Below, piece by piece: positions 16,716 through 25,745 of a stretch of 64,000 nucleotides of DNA. Positions within the stretch are counted from its first letter, which is position 1. Each line of letters opens with the position of its first letter. Made by a program: the position numbers and the translations under genes. This stretch comes from Pseudomonadota bacterium (lineage in GTDB: Bacteria; Pseudomonadota; Alphaproteobacteria; Rhizobiales; Xanthobacteraceae). Below the pieces are notes generated by a model. It did not search any database, was not told where the DNA came from, and saw nothing but the letters and a program-made list of their open reading frames with translations. The stretch lies in NCBI GenBank assembly GCA_023404675.1, contig JAEYAW010000020.1:62001-126000 (forward strand), written 5' to 3'.

Positions 16716-17589
16716 GAGCCGCCTCCCCGGCGAGACATGCCCCGGCTGCCGCACGCACGGCGCGTTGCGCCAGCACGCCCGCCAGATGCTGCTTGTAGTC
16801 CGCACCGCCATGGATGTCGTCATGCGCCGCAAGCGCTGCGCCAGCAGCCATCGCGGCCTGCGGCAGCACGTCCATCACGCTGTGCGGCGGCACGTCTTCG
16901 AGCGCGGCTTCAAGATCGTCGAGGCGTGTCGGACGATCGGAGATCGCGCCCGCATAGACGCGATAGCGCCACCCGCCATCCTGCCGGATGCAGCCCGCCG
17001 CGATCCCGACGGCCGGGCGCTCCAGATGTCCGAAGCTCTGATAGCTGAACGCGCTCCGCGCCGGCGGCACGGGAATGCGCACCGCGATCAGCAATTCGTC
17101 CGGTTCACGTGCCGTGGTGAATTCGGACTCGATAAACTCGGCGACCGGCACGCGCCGCTCCGTCGCGCCATTGCCGAGTTCGACCGACGCGCCGAGCACC
17201 GCGAGCAGCGCCGGAGGATCGGCATGCGGTTCGGCGAAGCAGAGATTGCCTGCCAGCGTACCCGCCACACGCACGCGGATATTGGCGACGTTGTCGCTCA
17301 GCGCCGCGTAGGCGGGCAGCAGATCGCGGATCAGCGGATCGGTCGCAAGGCGATGGTGCGAGACGCGCGCGCCGATCACGATCTCGCCGTCCTCGCGCTG
17401 GATGCCGTCGAGCGCGGCGATGCGCTTCAGATCGATCAGATGCGCGTAGCGCAGCACGCGCGCCTTCATCGCCAGCAGAATTTCCGTGCCGCCCGCATAG
17501 ACCGACGCGTCATCGCCGAAGCGCGCGATCAGCTCGTGCGCCTCGGCGAGTTCGGTCGGCCTGTGATGCGTGAACGGCGGCAGCAGCAT
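16708..17589 (-). CDS. FAD-binding medium subunit of the second molybdenum hydroxylase (CoxM-like)
   Basis: 293 residues beginning MLLPPFTHHRPTELAEAHELI, with YAGGTEILLAMKARVLRYAHLIDLKRI (FAD site 1) near residue 35 and RVAGTLAGNLCFAEPHADPP (FAD site 2) near residue 105. The start codon lies next to the coxG-like stop with no gap. It contributes FAD to the L-M-S complex. The subunit order L-G-M-S differs from the M-S-L order of the hydroxylase at the left edge, so the two sets are not a recent simple duplication. Confidence 0.92.
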   Translation of the reverse strand: MLLPPFTHHRPTELAEAHELIARFGDDASVYAGGTEILLAMKARVLRYAHLIDLKRIAALDGIQREDGEIVIGARVSHHRLATDPLIRDLLPAYAALSDNVANIRVRVAGTLAGNLCFAEPHADPPALLAVLGASVELGNGATERRVPVAEFIESEFTTAREPDELLIAVRIPVPPARSAFSYQSFGHLERPAVGIAAGCIRQDGGWRYRVYAGAISDRPTRLDDLEAALEDVPPHSVMDVLPQAAMAAGAALAAHDDIHGGADYKQHLAGVLAQRAVRAAAGACLAGEAAHG

Positions 17590-18039
17590 TCAGATCGACT
17601 CCAGCTCGGCGCGAAATTTTGTCTCGAACTGCGCGAAATTCTCCTCGGCCTTCTTCTTGATGATCGAATGGCCCATGGAGGCGAGGCGCCCGGCGATCTG
17701 AAGATCGGCCAGCACTTCTAGGCGACTGCCAGCCTCGATCGGCGTCAGCGCCACGTTGAAGGTCACGTTCATGGTCGTGCCGGTGAACTTGTCCTTGCCC
17801 GAGGCATGCGCGCGCACGAGGCTCGGCTCGATATGCTCGTCCACCACGATCTCGGCGGGCACTTCCAGCTTGAACGGCCCGATCTTCTGCTTCATCACCG
17901 CGCGATAGAGCTTGAGCTTGTCCTGCTCCTCCACCTGCTCGCAGCCGGGCAGGCAGCCGGCGATCCGGCCGATATCGACCATCACCTCCCACACCTTCGC
18001 CGGCGGCTGCGGCAGATCGACCTCCATCCTGAAATCCAT
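17590..18039 (-). CDS. CoxG-like SRPBCC-domain protein
   Basis: 149 residues forming a START/SRPBCC fold (MEVDLPQPPAKVWEVMVDIGRIAGCLPGCE), the family called carbon monoxide dehydrogenase subunit G. In CO oxidisers CoxG helps anchor the hydroxylase to the membrane; the usual C-terminal hydrophobic anchor is absent from this short form. It lies 3 bp after the large-subunit gene and directly abuts the medium-subunit gene. It probably assists assembly, membrane recruitment or substrate binding for the second hydroxylase. Confidence 0.88.
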   Translation of the reverse strand: MDFRMEVDLPQPPAKVWEVMVDIGRIAGCLPGCEQVEEQDKLKLYRAVMKQKIGPFKLEVPAEIVVDEHIEPSLVRAHASGKDKFTGTTMNVTFNVALTPIEAGSRLEVLADLQIAGRLASMGHSIIKKKAEENFAQFETKFRAELESI

Positions 18040-18042
18040 CGT

Positions 18043-20319
18043 TCACGCGCCCTTCTTGTTCTTGGCTTGCAGTGCGCGCCACACCCGCTCGGGCGTCAGC
18101 GGCAGCTCGGTGACGCGAACGCCGTGCGCGCGCGCCAGAGCATTGGCGATGGCCGGGGCGACGGGCAGAATCGCGCCCTCGCCCATGCCGCGCATGCCGC
18201 CGGGGCCGGGACCGTCACCGTTCTCGATCAGCACCGTATGAAACACGTCCGGCACCTCGTCGATGGTCGGCACATGATAGTCGATCATGGTGGCGTTGAT
18301 CGGCTGGCCATCGGCATAAAGCAGCTCTTCCGAAAGCGCGTGGCCGAGCCCCTGAATCGCCGCGCCCTCGTCCTGCCCCTCGGCGCCCTTGCGATTGATC
18401 ACGCGGCCGACGTCGGCGACGCTGACATAGCGGCGCACGTGAATCTCGCCGGTGTCCTCGTCGATCTCGACCCCGCACTGACCGGCCGCCGTTTCCCAGA
18501 ACAGCGGGGCCTGCGCCAGCCGTCCGTCGCGCGAATGCGGCGAGATGCGGCCGATGCCGATGATCTCGCCGCTGTCGATTCCATAATACGCGTGCAGCAG
18601 TTCGGCGAAGGTCCATGACCGGTCGCCCGCGCTCACTCCGCCTTCGCACAGCCGTACGTCGGACGCCCGCACCCCGAATGCGGTGGCCGCCACCTCGGCG
18701 AGCTGCTTGCGGATATCGGCCGCCGCATCTTCCGCGGCGAGGCCCATCATGAGCGACGAGCGGCTGGCGCCCGTGCCCCAGTCGAACGGCGCGACCACCG
18801 TGTCGGGCGTCGCGACGCTGACCGTATCCAGCGGCTGCCCCATCTCCTGCGAGACGAGGCGGCGCAGCGTCTCGCGCACGCCCTGCCCGATCTCGACACT
18901 GTTGCACACCACCTGGATCGAGCCGTCGATCTTGAGCCGCACCATCAGCGAGGCGACGGCCATGATGCCCGGATCGGAAATGCCGAGCGCCGTGCCCTTG
19001 GCGAGTTTCAGCTCTGGCCCGGCTGCATCGATGCGGCTCATGGCCTGCGCGGCGATCCCCATCGCCTCGCCCATGTCCACATCGATGGGCCGCAGATCCG
19101 GACGCACCGGCGCGCCGCGCTTAAGGATATTGCGGTAACGCAGATCCACCGGATCGATGCCGAGGCGCTCCGCGATGATGTCCATCTGCGATTCCGTCGC
19201 CCACACCGCCTGCGGTCCGCCGATGGAGCGGAACGCTGCACCCGGCACGGTGTTGGTGTAGACCGCAGTGCTTTCGAGCTTGAGATTAGGGAAGTGGTAT
19301 GGCCCGATGGCGCGGTTCGCGGCCTTGATCGCAACAGCCGGCCCCGTGTCGGCATAGGCCCCGCCGTTCATCACCACGCGCACATGCTTGGCCAGCAGCA
19401 TGCCGTCGCCGCTCACGGCCGTGCGCAGGAACACGGTGGCGCTGAGCCGGCGCGCGGTCAGCATGGATTCGGAGATCGACAGGCAGACGCGCACCGGCCG
19501 TTTTGCCTTCCACGCCAGCGCCGCAACCAGCGGGTCGATCTTCACCGACGCCTTGCCGCCGAACCCGCCGCCAACATACGGCGAGATGATGCGCACCCGC
19601 GCCAGCGGCATGTCGAACACCCGCGCCAGCACCTTCTGCACGGCGGTCGGCGACTGCCCGCAACTCCACACCGTCAAACCGTCGTCGCCGAACGATGCAA
19701 TCGCGCAATGCGCTTCCATGGCGTAGTGAAACACCATGGGAAAATCGAAGCGGTTTTCGAATATGTGATCCGCCGCCGCGAAGGCGGCATCCACATCGCC
19801 GTGCGCATAATTGTAGTTCTGGAAGATGTTGGTGCCCGCGACCGGCTTGGCTTCGCCCTTGAAGTAGAAGTCCTTCAGCGTTTCGTGCGTCGCGTGGATC
19901 AGCGGCGCGTCCGGCGCCATCGCCTCGATCGCGTCGGTGACGAACGGCAGCGGCTCGTAATCGACATCGATCAGTTCAAGCGCCTCTTCCGCCGTCCGCT
20001 CGTCGATGGCCGCGACCATCGCCACCGGCTCGCCGACGTAACGCACCCGGTCGATCGCGATCATCGGCCTGTCCTTCAGGAACAGACCCCAATGCGCGTT
20101 CAGCTCCGCGATATCCGCACCGGTCAGCACCGCGATCACACCAGGCATCGCTTCGGCCTGCGCGACGTCGATATTGCGGATCGTGCCGTGGGGGATCGTG
20201 CTGCGCAGCACCTTGCCGTGAAGCATTCCGGGCACCACGACATCCGAGATGAACTCGGCCCGGCCGGTCACCTTGTCCGCGAAATCAACCCGCGGTGTGT
20301 CCGGCCCGGCCGTGCTCAT
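18043..20319 (-). CDS. Molybdopterin-binding large subunit of the second hydroxylase (CoxL/XDH family)
   Basis: 758 residues, complete. The N-terminal hammerhead domain starts at VDFADKVTGRAEFISDV. The molybdopterin motif GGGFGGKASVK lies near residue 250, the loop GAAFRSIGGPQ near 361 and the catalytic-Glu motif RGMGEGA near 711. The loop at 361 corresponds to AYRCSFR of CO dehydrogenase and differs completely, so this is not a CO dehydrogenase but a hydroxylase of an aromatic, N-heterocyclic or aldehyde substrate. It overlaps the TctA stop region by 4 bp and so is coupled to the importer upstream, which suggests the TTT system brings in the substrate. Confidence 0.92.
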   Translation of the reverse strand: MSTAGPDTPRVDFADKVTGRAEFISDVVVPGMLHGKVLRSTIPHGTIRNIDVAQAEAMPGVIAVLTGADIAELNAHWGLFLKDRPMIAIDRVRYVGEPVAMVAAIDERTAEEALELIDVDYEPLPFVTDAIEAMAPDAPLIHATHETLKDFYFKGEAKPVAGTNIFQNYNYAHGDVDAAFAAADHIFENRFDFPMVFHYAMEAHCAIASFGDDGLTVWSCGQSPTAVQKVLARVFDMPLARVRIISPYVGGGFGGKASVKIDPLVAALAWKAKRPVRVCLSISESMLTARRLSATVFLRTAVSGDGMLLAKHVRVVMNGGAYADTGPAVAIKAANRAIGPYHFPNLKLESTAVYTNTVPGAAFRSIGGPQAVWATESQMDIIAERLGIDPVDLRYRNILKRGAPVRPDLRPIDVDMGEAMGIAAQAMSRIDAAGPELKLAKGTALGISDPGIMAVASLMVRLKIDGSIQVVCNSVEIGQGVRETLRRLVSQEMGQPLDTVSVATPDTVVAPFDWGTGASRSSLMMGLAAEDAAADIRKQLAEVAATAFGVRASDVRLCEGGVSAGDRSWTFAELLHAYYGIDSGEIIGIGRISPHSRDGRLAQAPLFWETAAGQCGVEIDEDTGEIHVRRYVSVADVGRVINRKGAEGQDEGAAIQGLGHALSEELLYADGQPINATMIDYHVPTIDEVPDVFHTVLIENGDGPGPGGMRGMGEGAILPVAPAIANALARAHGVRVTELPLTPERVWRALQAKNKKGA

Positions 20320-21833
20320 ACGGTGCTCTCCACCGCACCGATGCCATCCTTCCTGCCGCGCACGTAGCTGTAGAGCTGCGAGGCCACGACAATGGCGGCG
20401 ATCGCCAGAATCGTCGCCGAGATCGGCCGTGAGACGATGATGGCCATGCTGCCGTCGCCCATCAACAGCGACTGCCGCAGTGACGAGTCGAGAATGTTGG
20501 CGAGGATGAACGCCATGATCAGGGGGCCCGCATCCAGGCGCGCCTTGCGGAAAAGATATCCGATCGCACCAAAGATCATCAGCATCAGGACATCGACATA
20601 GTTACTGCGCAGGCTGTAGGTTCCGAAAATCGCGATCAGCAGGATCGCCGGTCCCAGAATCCACTCCGGTACCCGCAGCAACTGAACCCACAGGCCCACC
20701 AGGGGCAGGTTGAGGATCAGCAGCATGACGTTGCCGACATACATCGACGCGATCACGCCCCAGAACACGTCGGCATGTTTGACCAGCATCAACGGACCGG
20801 GCTGCACGTTCTGGATCAGAAGTCCCGCGAACAGCACGGCGGTGACGGCGTTGCCGGGGAGTCCCAGAGTCAGCAGCGGGATGAAGGATGCGGTGGCCGC
20901 CGAGTTGTTGGACGATTCCGGCCCCGCGACGCCGGCAATTGCGCCATGCCCGAATTCCTCGGGCTTCTTCGACAGCTTCTTTTCCATCGTGTAGCTGACG
21001 AGCGAGGCGAGAATCGCACCGCCGCCCGGAATCAAGCCAATCAGGAAGCCGACCACCGAGCCACGCGCGATGGGTCCGCGCGATTCACGCCAGTCTTCCC
21101 GGCTCGGAAACAGGCGACCGATCTTGCTGGCGATCAGCGAACCCTGCCCCTTGCTTTCGAGGTTATACAGAATCTCACCGAGACCGAACAATCCCATCAG
21201 CATCGGCACGAGATCGATGCCATCGGCGACGGCCATGATGCCGAACGTATAACGCTCGTCCCCCGTGATGATGTCGGTGCCGACAAGACCCAGCAGTATT
21301 CCGGCGAACACCATGCACAGACCGCGCACGGGCGAGCCGCCAGAGAGAGTGGCGCTGAGCGCGAGACCGAACAGCGCCAGAGCGAAATATTCCGGCGGCC
21401 CGAACGCAACCGCGAACCTAGCAAACAGCGGACCAACAAATACCAGCGCGCAGACCGCAAGCGTACCCGCGATGAACGAACCGATGGCGGCGATCGCCAG
21501 CGCGGGTCCCGCGCGGCCTTTCTTCGCCATCTGGTAGCCATCGATGCAGGTGATGACGGACGCGGCCTCGCCCGGCACCTTCAGCAAGATCGACGTGGTC
21601 GAGCCGCCATACATGGCGCCGTAATAGATCGACGCCAGCATGATGATCGCGCCGAGCGGCGAGCCGGCATGAAAAGTCACCGGCAGCAGCACCGCAATGG
21701 TGGTGACCGGGCCGAGTCCCGGCAGCACGCCAACCAGCGTCCCGAGCACCGACCCGATCAGCGCGTAAATCAGGTTTTCGGGCAGCAGCGACAGCGACAG
21801 GCCGTGACCGAGTTGTTGAAGAGCCTCGATCAC
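20316..21833 (-). CDS. Tripartite tricarboxylate transporter, large membrane subunit TctA
   Basis: 505 residues with about 11-12 hydrophobic helices. Signature elements are VGVLPGLGPVTTIAVLLP near residue 40, YYGAMYGGSTTSILLKVPGE near residue 72 and the internal counterpart GLIPGGGAILASLVSY near residue 268. It forms the channel of a secondary carboxylate importer that works with a periplasmic Bug-type binding protein. It lies directly after tctB and overlaps the hydroxylase large-subunit gene, within the operon that ends in fbiC. Confidence 0.94.
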   Translation of the reverse strand: MIEALQQLGHGLSLSLLPENLIYALIGSVLGTLVGVLPGLGPVTTIAVLLPVTFHAGSPLGAIIMLASIYYGAMYGGSTTSILLKVPGEAASVITCIDGYQMAKKGRAGPALAIAAIGSFIAGTLAVCALVFVGPLFARFAVAFGPPEYFALALFGLALSATLSGGSPVRGLCMVFAGILLGLVGTDIITGDERYTFGIMAVADGIDLVPMLMGLFGLGEILYNLESKGQGSLIASKIGRLFPSREDWRESRGPIARGSVVGFLIGLIPGGGAILASLVSYTMEKKLSKKPEEFGHGAIAGVAGPESSNNSAATASFIPLLTLGLPGNAVTAVLFAGLLIQNVQPGPLMLVKHADVFWGVIASMYVGNVMLLILNLPLVGLWVQLLRVPEWILGPAILLIAIFGTYSLRSNYVDVLMLMIFGAIGYLFRKARLDAGPLIMAFILANILDSSLRQSLLMGDGSMAIIVSRPISATILAIAAIVVASQLYSYVRGRKDGIGAVESTV

Positions 21834-21834
21834 A

Positions 21835-22302
21835 TCAGAACTCCGGGAACATCTGCATGGGAATCTTCAGAAGGACGTGAAAGATCACATATCCGAGAAC
21901 GGTCAGACAAACGCTGCACACCGCCGCGCGCATCCAGCTCTGCTGGTGAAACAGGCGGATCCAGAGCGCCAGGGTCACGAACGTCGCGGGCGCGAATCCG
22001 GCCCACGGCAGCACCAGCGCGAACAGCGTTATCAGCACGATCGCGCCGAGCGGCTCGACCTTGAATGCGGTCTCTTCCTCCGGAATTGGCTCGCGCATGG
22101 CGATCGCGATGAGCGGCAGCAGGATAGCGCCCGCCGCGAAGGGAAGCAGGCCGGACCCTGGGCCGTCATCGGTCCAGAATCCAAGCTTGAAGGCGCCAAT
22201 GCAGAACACCAGCGCGAGCACGGCAAGCAGGACCCCCGCAACATATGTTGGAACGATTTTCATCGCGCGAGCCCGCCGTGCCGTGCCGATCTCAATGTTC
22301 AC
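21835..22302 (-). CDS. Tripartite tricarboxylate transporter, small membrane subunit TctB
   Basis: 155 residues with four hydrophobic segments, as in TctB. GTG 22302 overlaps the TctC stop as GTGA and has AAGG upstream; the internal ATG 22263 has no ribosome site, so the GTG start is preferred. It completes the membrane part of the importer with TctA, whose gene starts 1 bp after its stop. Confidence 0.88.
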   Translation of the reverse strand: MNIEIGTARRARAMKIVPTYVAGVLLAVLALVFCIGAFKLGFWTDDGPGSGLLPFAAGAILLPLIAIAMREPIPEEETAFKVEPLGAIVLITLFALVLPWAGFAPATFVTLALWIRLFHQQSWMRAAVCSVCLTVLGYVIFHVLLKIPMQMFPEF

Positions 22303-23261
22303 TTCGCCTTGCCAATTTCTTTGACGAGTTCACCGGCCAGTGCGTACTCGCTCTCGACGAGCTTCTTGACGTCCGCGCCCGGCATATCGACGACCTCCAT
22401 GGACAGACGCTCCATGGTCTCCTGGAACGCCTTGTCCTTCAGCGCCGCGCGGAACGCGGTTTCAAGCTTGGCGCGGACCGGCTCGGGCAATCCGGCCGGA
22501 GCGATGATCGCCTGCACCGAGCGGAGCGACTTGTAGCCGAGTTCGTTGAGCGTCGGCACGTCGGGATAGGCCTTGGCGCGCTGGGGCGTCGTCACCGCGA
22601 GCAGACGGACCTGCTTGTCCGCAACGAACGGCGCCCACACCGATGTCTCGGTGAGGAAATCAACATGCCCGCCGAGCAGCGCCGGCATCGAGGCTGCGGA
22701 TCCCTGCTGCGGGACGTGGACGAACTTCGCCTTCGACGAGAACTGGATCGCCTCGGTGGTGAGATGCTGGGTCGTGCCGACACCTGCGGTGCCGTACTTG
22801 ATCGCGCCCGGCCGCTTCTGACCATCCTCGACCAGTTCCTTCAGCGACTTCCACGGCGCCTCGCTCTTCACGGCGACGCCGATGACGTTGTCGCCATAAT
22901 AGCTGATGTAGGAGAACGCATCGATCGGATGGAACGGCAGTTGGCGCCCCTGCAGCGCCACCAGATAGCCGGTGCTCGACAGCGTGCCGATGGTGTAGCC
23001 ATCGGGCTTGGCAGCGGCGAGCGCGGCCATGCCGATGGTGGTGGAAGCACCCGGCTGGTTGATGATGACGATCGGCTGGCCAAGCGAGGCCTCGGCCGCC
23101 TTGGCGAGCACGCGCGCGGTCTGGTCGGTGCTGCCGCCTGCGGTCCACGGCACGATCAGGGTGATCGGCTTCTCCGGATAATCGGCGCGGGCAACGCCCG
23201 TCCCGACTGAGATGGCGAGCGCAATACCTGCTACAGTTTTCAGGCTTTTCGAAAGCAACAC
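22299..23261 (-). CDS. Periplasmic binding protein of the TTT system (Bug/TctC family)
   Basis: 320 residues. A signal peptide (SLKTVAGIALAISVGTGVARA) is followed by the mature N-terminus DYPEKPITLIVPWTAGGSTDQ, the standard Bug opening in which the WTAGGSTDQ loop binds the ligand carboxylate. The start is GTG 23261 with GGAG about 8 nt upstream. It binds an organic acid or related anion in the periplasm and presents it to TctAB. The gene lies between the PLP-enzyme gene and tctB. Confidence 0.93.
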   Translation of the reverse strand: MLLSKSLKTVAGIALAISVGTGVARADYPEKPITLIVPWTAGGSTDQTARVLAKAAEASLGQPIVIINQPGASTTIGMAALAAAKPDGYTIGTLSSTGYLVALQGRQLPFHPIDAFSYISYYGDNVIGVAVKSEAPWKSLKELVEDGQKRPGAIKYGTAGVGTTQHLTTEAIQFSSKAKFVHVPQQGSAASMPALLGGHVDFLTETSVWAPFVADKQVRLLAVTTPQRAKAYPDVPTLNELGYKSLRSVQAIIAPAGLPEPVRAKLETAFRAALKDKAFQETMERLSMEVVDMPGADVKKLVESEYALAGELVKEIGKAK

Positions 23262-23277
23262 GTCTCGTCTCCGTGGG

Positions 23278-24537
23278 TCACTGGTTGGGAAAAATGCCGG
23301 CGGCCTTCAGGGCCGCGACGGCGTCGTTCATGTTCGCCGGGACGGCAATCATTTCGGGCTGAAGCGCGGCTGTCGTTGCCGGATCCTTCAGGCCGCCCGC
23401 CGTCAACAGCGTGACGACCTTATCCTGCGGAGCGATACGACCGGCTGCGACAAGTTGCGCGACGGCGGCGGGACCGGCGGCCGAGGACGGCTCGACAAAA
23501 AGCCCTTCGCCGCGTGACAGCACGTCCTGCCACTCCATCATCTCGTCATTGCCGATCGTGAGCGCGGCACCGCCCGAACGACGGACGATATCGAGCGCCT
23601 GATAGGTGCCGCGCGTGGCTCCAATGGACACAGCAATCGACTGCTGGTTGATCCGCATATCCGGAGGCGCGTCGAGGCCTTCCGCGAGCGCCGCGCCGAG
23701 CGAACCATAGACCTCGGCGGCCACCATCCTCGGCATGCGGTCGGTCCAGCCGAACGCCATCATGTCCTCGAATCCGCGCCACATGCCGAGCAGCGCGTCG
23801 CCATAGCACACCGGCAGCACGCACCAGTCCGGCACCTGCCAGTCCAGTTGCTCGGCGATCTCATAGGCGAGCGTCTTGTAGCCCTCGATGCCGAACGGGT
23901 TGCTGCCGACGACCGGCCCAAAGAACGGCGAGGTGGGAAACCAACCGTAGTTGCGGACCGCATGCTCCATCAGCGTCCAGCGGTCGGCCTTGTTCTCGAC
24001 CGCAACCACCGTCGCGCCATAGGCGCGCATCTGCGTCAGCATCGGCCCGGTGGTGCCCTTGAAGGTGAACACCACGCAGGGCAAACCCGCCTTGGCGGCG
24101 TAGGCTGCTGCGGCCGCGCCCGCATTGCCGGACGAACTTGATACGATCACCTTCGCACCGATGGCCCTGGCGCGCGACACCGCCATGCAGGCAAGCCGGT
24201 CCTTGAACGACCAGGTCGGATTGCGGCTCTCGTCCTTGCCGTAGAGGCCGGCGAGACCGAGACGCTCGCCCGCGCGCGTCATGTGATGCAGCGGCGAGCC
24301 GCCCTCGCCCAGCGACACGCCTTCCTGCGCGTTCGCAGGCAACAGATCGCCGTAACGCCAGAGACCGCGCGACGCATCGGCCGCAGGCTTGCTGCGCGGC
24401 TGGCGCAGCGTCTCATCGTAGACAACCATCAGGTTGCTGCGCGCCACGGGACGGCATGCGGGGCAGTCTTCAGCGTAATGATCCGCGGGATAGCGGGCCC
24501 CGCAGCGCACGCATTCGAGGCCGAGCACGGCCGCCAT
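23278..24537 (-). CDS. Threonine synthase-like PLP-dependent enzyme
   Basis: About 419 residues. An N-terminal zinc-ribbon-like stretch has paired Cys (LECVRCGARY and EDCPACRP), followed by a fold-type II PLP domain with the lysine in NPTWSFKDRLA near residue 115 and the phosphate-binding SSSSGNAGAAAAAYA near residue 140. Family members catalyse beta-elimination or replacement on amino acids (threonine synthase, diaminopropionate or cysteate lyases). A free-standing copy here is more likely catabolic, acting on an amino acid freed by the M24 enzyme. Its ATG shares one base with the M24 stop (TGATG). Confidence 0.88.
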   Translation of the reverse strand: MAAVLGLECVRCGARYPADHYAEDCPACRPVARSNLMVVYDETLRQPRSKPAADASRGLWRYGDLLPANAQEGVSLGEGGSPLHHMTRAGERLGLAGLYGKDESRNPTWSFKDRLACMAVSRARAIGAKVIVSSSSGNAGAAAAAYAAKAGLPCVVFTFKGTTGPMLTQMRAYGATVVAVENKADRWTLMEHAVRNYGWFPTSPFFGPVVGSNPFGIEGYKTLAYEIAEQLDWQVPDWCVLPVCYGDALLGMWRGFEDMMAFGWTDRMPRMVAAEVYGSLGAALAEGLDAPPDMRINQQSIAVSIGATRGTYQALDIVRRSGGAALTIGNDEMMEWQDVLSRGEGLFVEPSSAAGPAAVAQLVAAGRIAPQDKVVTLLTAGGLKDPATTAALQPEMIAVPANMNDAVAALKAAGIFPNQ

Positions 24538-25724
24538 CACAGCACCCGCAAAGCGGAGCTGCTGATCATGAAGGAGTCGATGCCGTCCTTGGTGACGACC
24601 ATCGTATCCTCCACCTGCAATCCGGCGAAGCCCATCTCATAGTAGGGCGTCTCGACGCAGATCACCATGCCCTCCTCGAACACGTCGGAGCTGCCAGGCG
24701 CGATGTTGGGCGCGTCGTAGCCATCGAGCCCGATGCCGTGGCCGACATGGCTGCGCTGGTAGTGCGGCAGACCCTCGCGACGAACGGCTTCCACCGCCGC
24801 CTCGAACACGTCGGCTGCGCGCACGCCGGGCCTGATCATTTCCACGGCGCGCTCAAGGCCGACGAAGATCGCGCGGTGATACTGCGCCAGCTTCTTCGAC
24901 GGCTCGCCGATCACGGCGTTGCGCGCGATGTCGGCGCGGTAATGCTGATAACGTCCGCCGACGTCGAAGCGGATCACGTCGCCGCGGCCGATCTTGTGCT
25001 CGGACGGCTGCACGTTGGTCATCGCCCCGCGCGGACCGACGCCGATGCAGCCGAGCACCGGCATGCCACCCTCGGTGATGGTCCTGGTGTGGAACGCCCG
25101 CGCCAGATCCATCTCGGTCGCGCCTTCGCGCGCGATGTCCAGCGCAGCCTGAATGGAAAGGTCCGCGATCTGGGCCGAGCGGCGCAGACGCGCGATTTCT
25201 TCCGGCGTCTTGATCGCGCGCGCGTAACGAAAGACGTCGGCGGCGCGGACCAGCGTGGCCTCCGGCAGCGCGTCGGCGAGCTTGTCCCAGTATTGCGGAA
25301 GGATGCCGATCTCGTCGACGCCGATGCGCGCCTTGTCGAGACCGCGCGCCTTGATCGCCTTGACCAGCGCGGCGACCGCCTCGCCCTGATCGTCCTGCGC
25401 CAGCAGCGCCTCGATCCGCTGGTCCCACGGATCGAGCTCGACGTCCGGCGTGCGATCCACGATGAACTTGCCGAAGCGGGCAATGTCTTTCACCCACACT
25501 TCCGGATCGGCGACAAGATCGATCAACCCGGTGCTGGCGATGACGACCGGCTCGCCCTTGCCCTCGCCGGGCGTCAGCACATAGGCCTGCGGACCACGCC
25601 GGATCCACTGGCTCATGGCCCAGAAACCACTGGAATATGTTACGTTCTCCGGCATCGTCGCGACGATGGCGTCGAGACGCTCTTTCTTCATTCCCGCAAA
25701 CAGGCGGTCCGAGTTCATCAGCAT
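24537..25724 (-). CDS. M24-family metallohydrolase (paralogue of 8451-9638)
   Basis: 395 residues. The C-terminal metal site is intact: FDVGGRYQHYRADIAR (two Asp), HVGHGIGLDGYD (His), VCVETPYYE and GLQVEDTMVV (two Glu). The N-terminal domain (RLDAIVATMPENVTYSSGFWAMSQWIRRGPQAY) is very like that of the paralogue. I used ATG 25724, with GGAAAG about 10 nt upstream; ATG 25718 and a TTG further up are alternatives. It is the first enzyme gene after the IclR gene, 21 bp away, and starts the run that leads to fbiC. Confidence 0.9.
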   Translation of the reverse strand: MLMNSDRLFAGMKKERLDAIVATMPENVTYSSGFWAMSQWIRRGPQAYVLTPGEGKGEPVVIASTGLIDLVADPEVWVKDIARFGKFIVDRTPDVELDPWDQRIEALLAQDDQGEAVAALVKAIKARGLDKARIGVDEIGILPQYWDKLADALPEATLVRAADVFRYARAIKTPEEIARLRRSAQIADLSIQAALDIAREGATEMDLARAFHTRTITEGGMPVLGCIGVGPRGAMTNVQPSEHKIGRGDVIRFDVGGRYQHYRADIARNAVIGEPSKKLAQYHRAIFVGLERAVEMIRPGVRAADVFEAAVEAVRREGLPHYQRSHVGHGIGLDGYDAPNIAPGSSDVFEEGMVICVETPYYEMGFAGLQVEDTMVVTKDGIDSFMISSSALRVL

Positions 25725-25745
25725 TGACAGGGGTCTTTCCACTAC

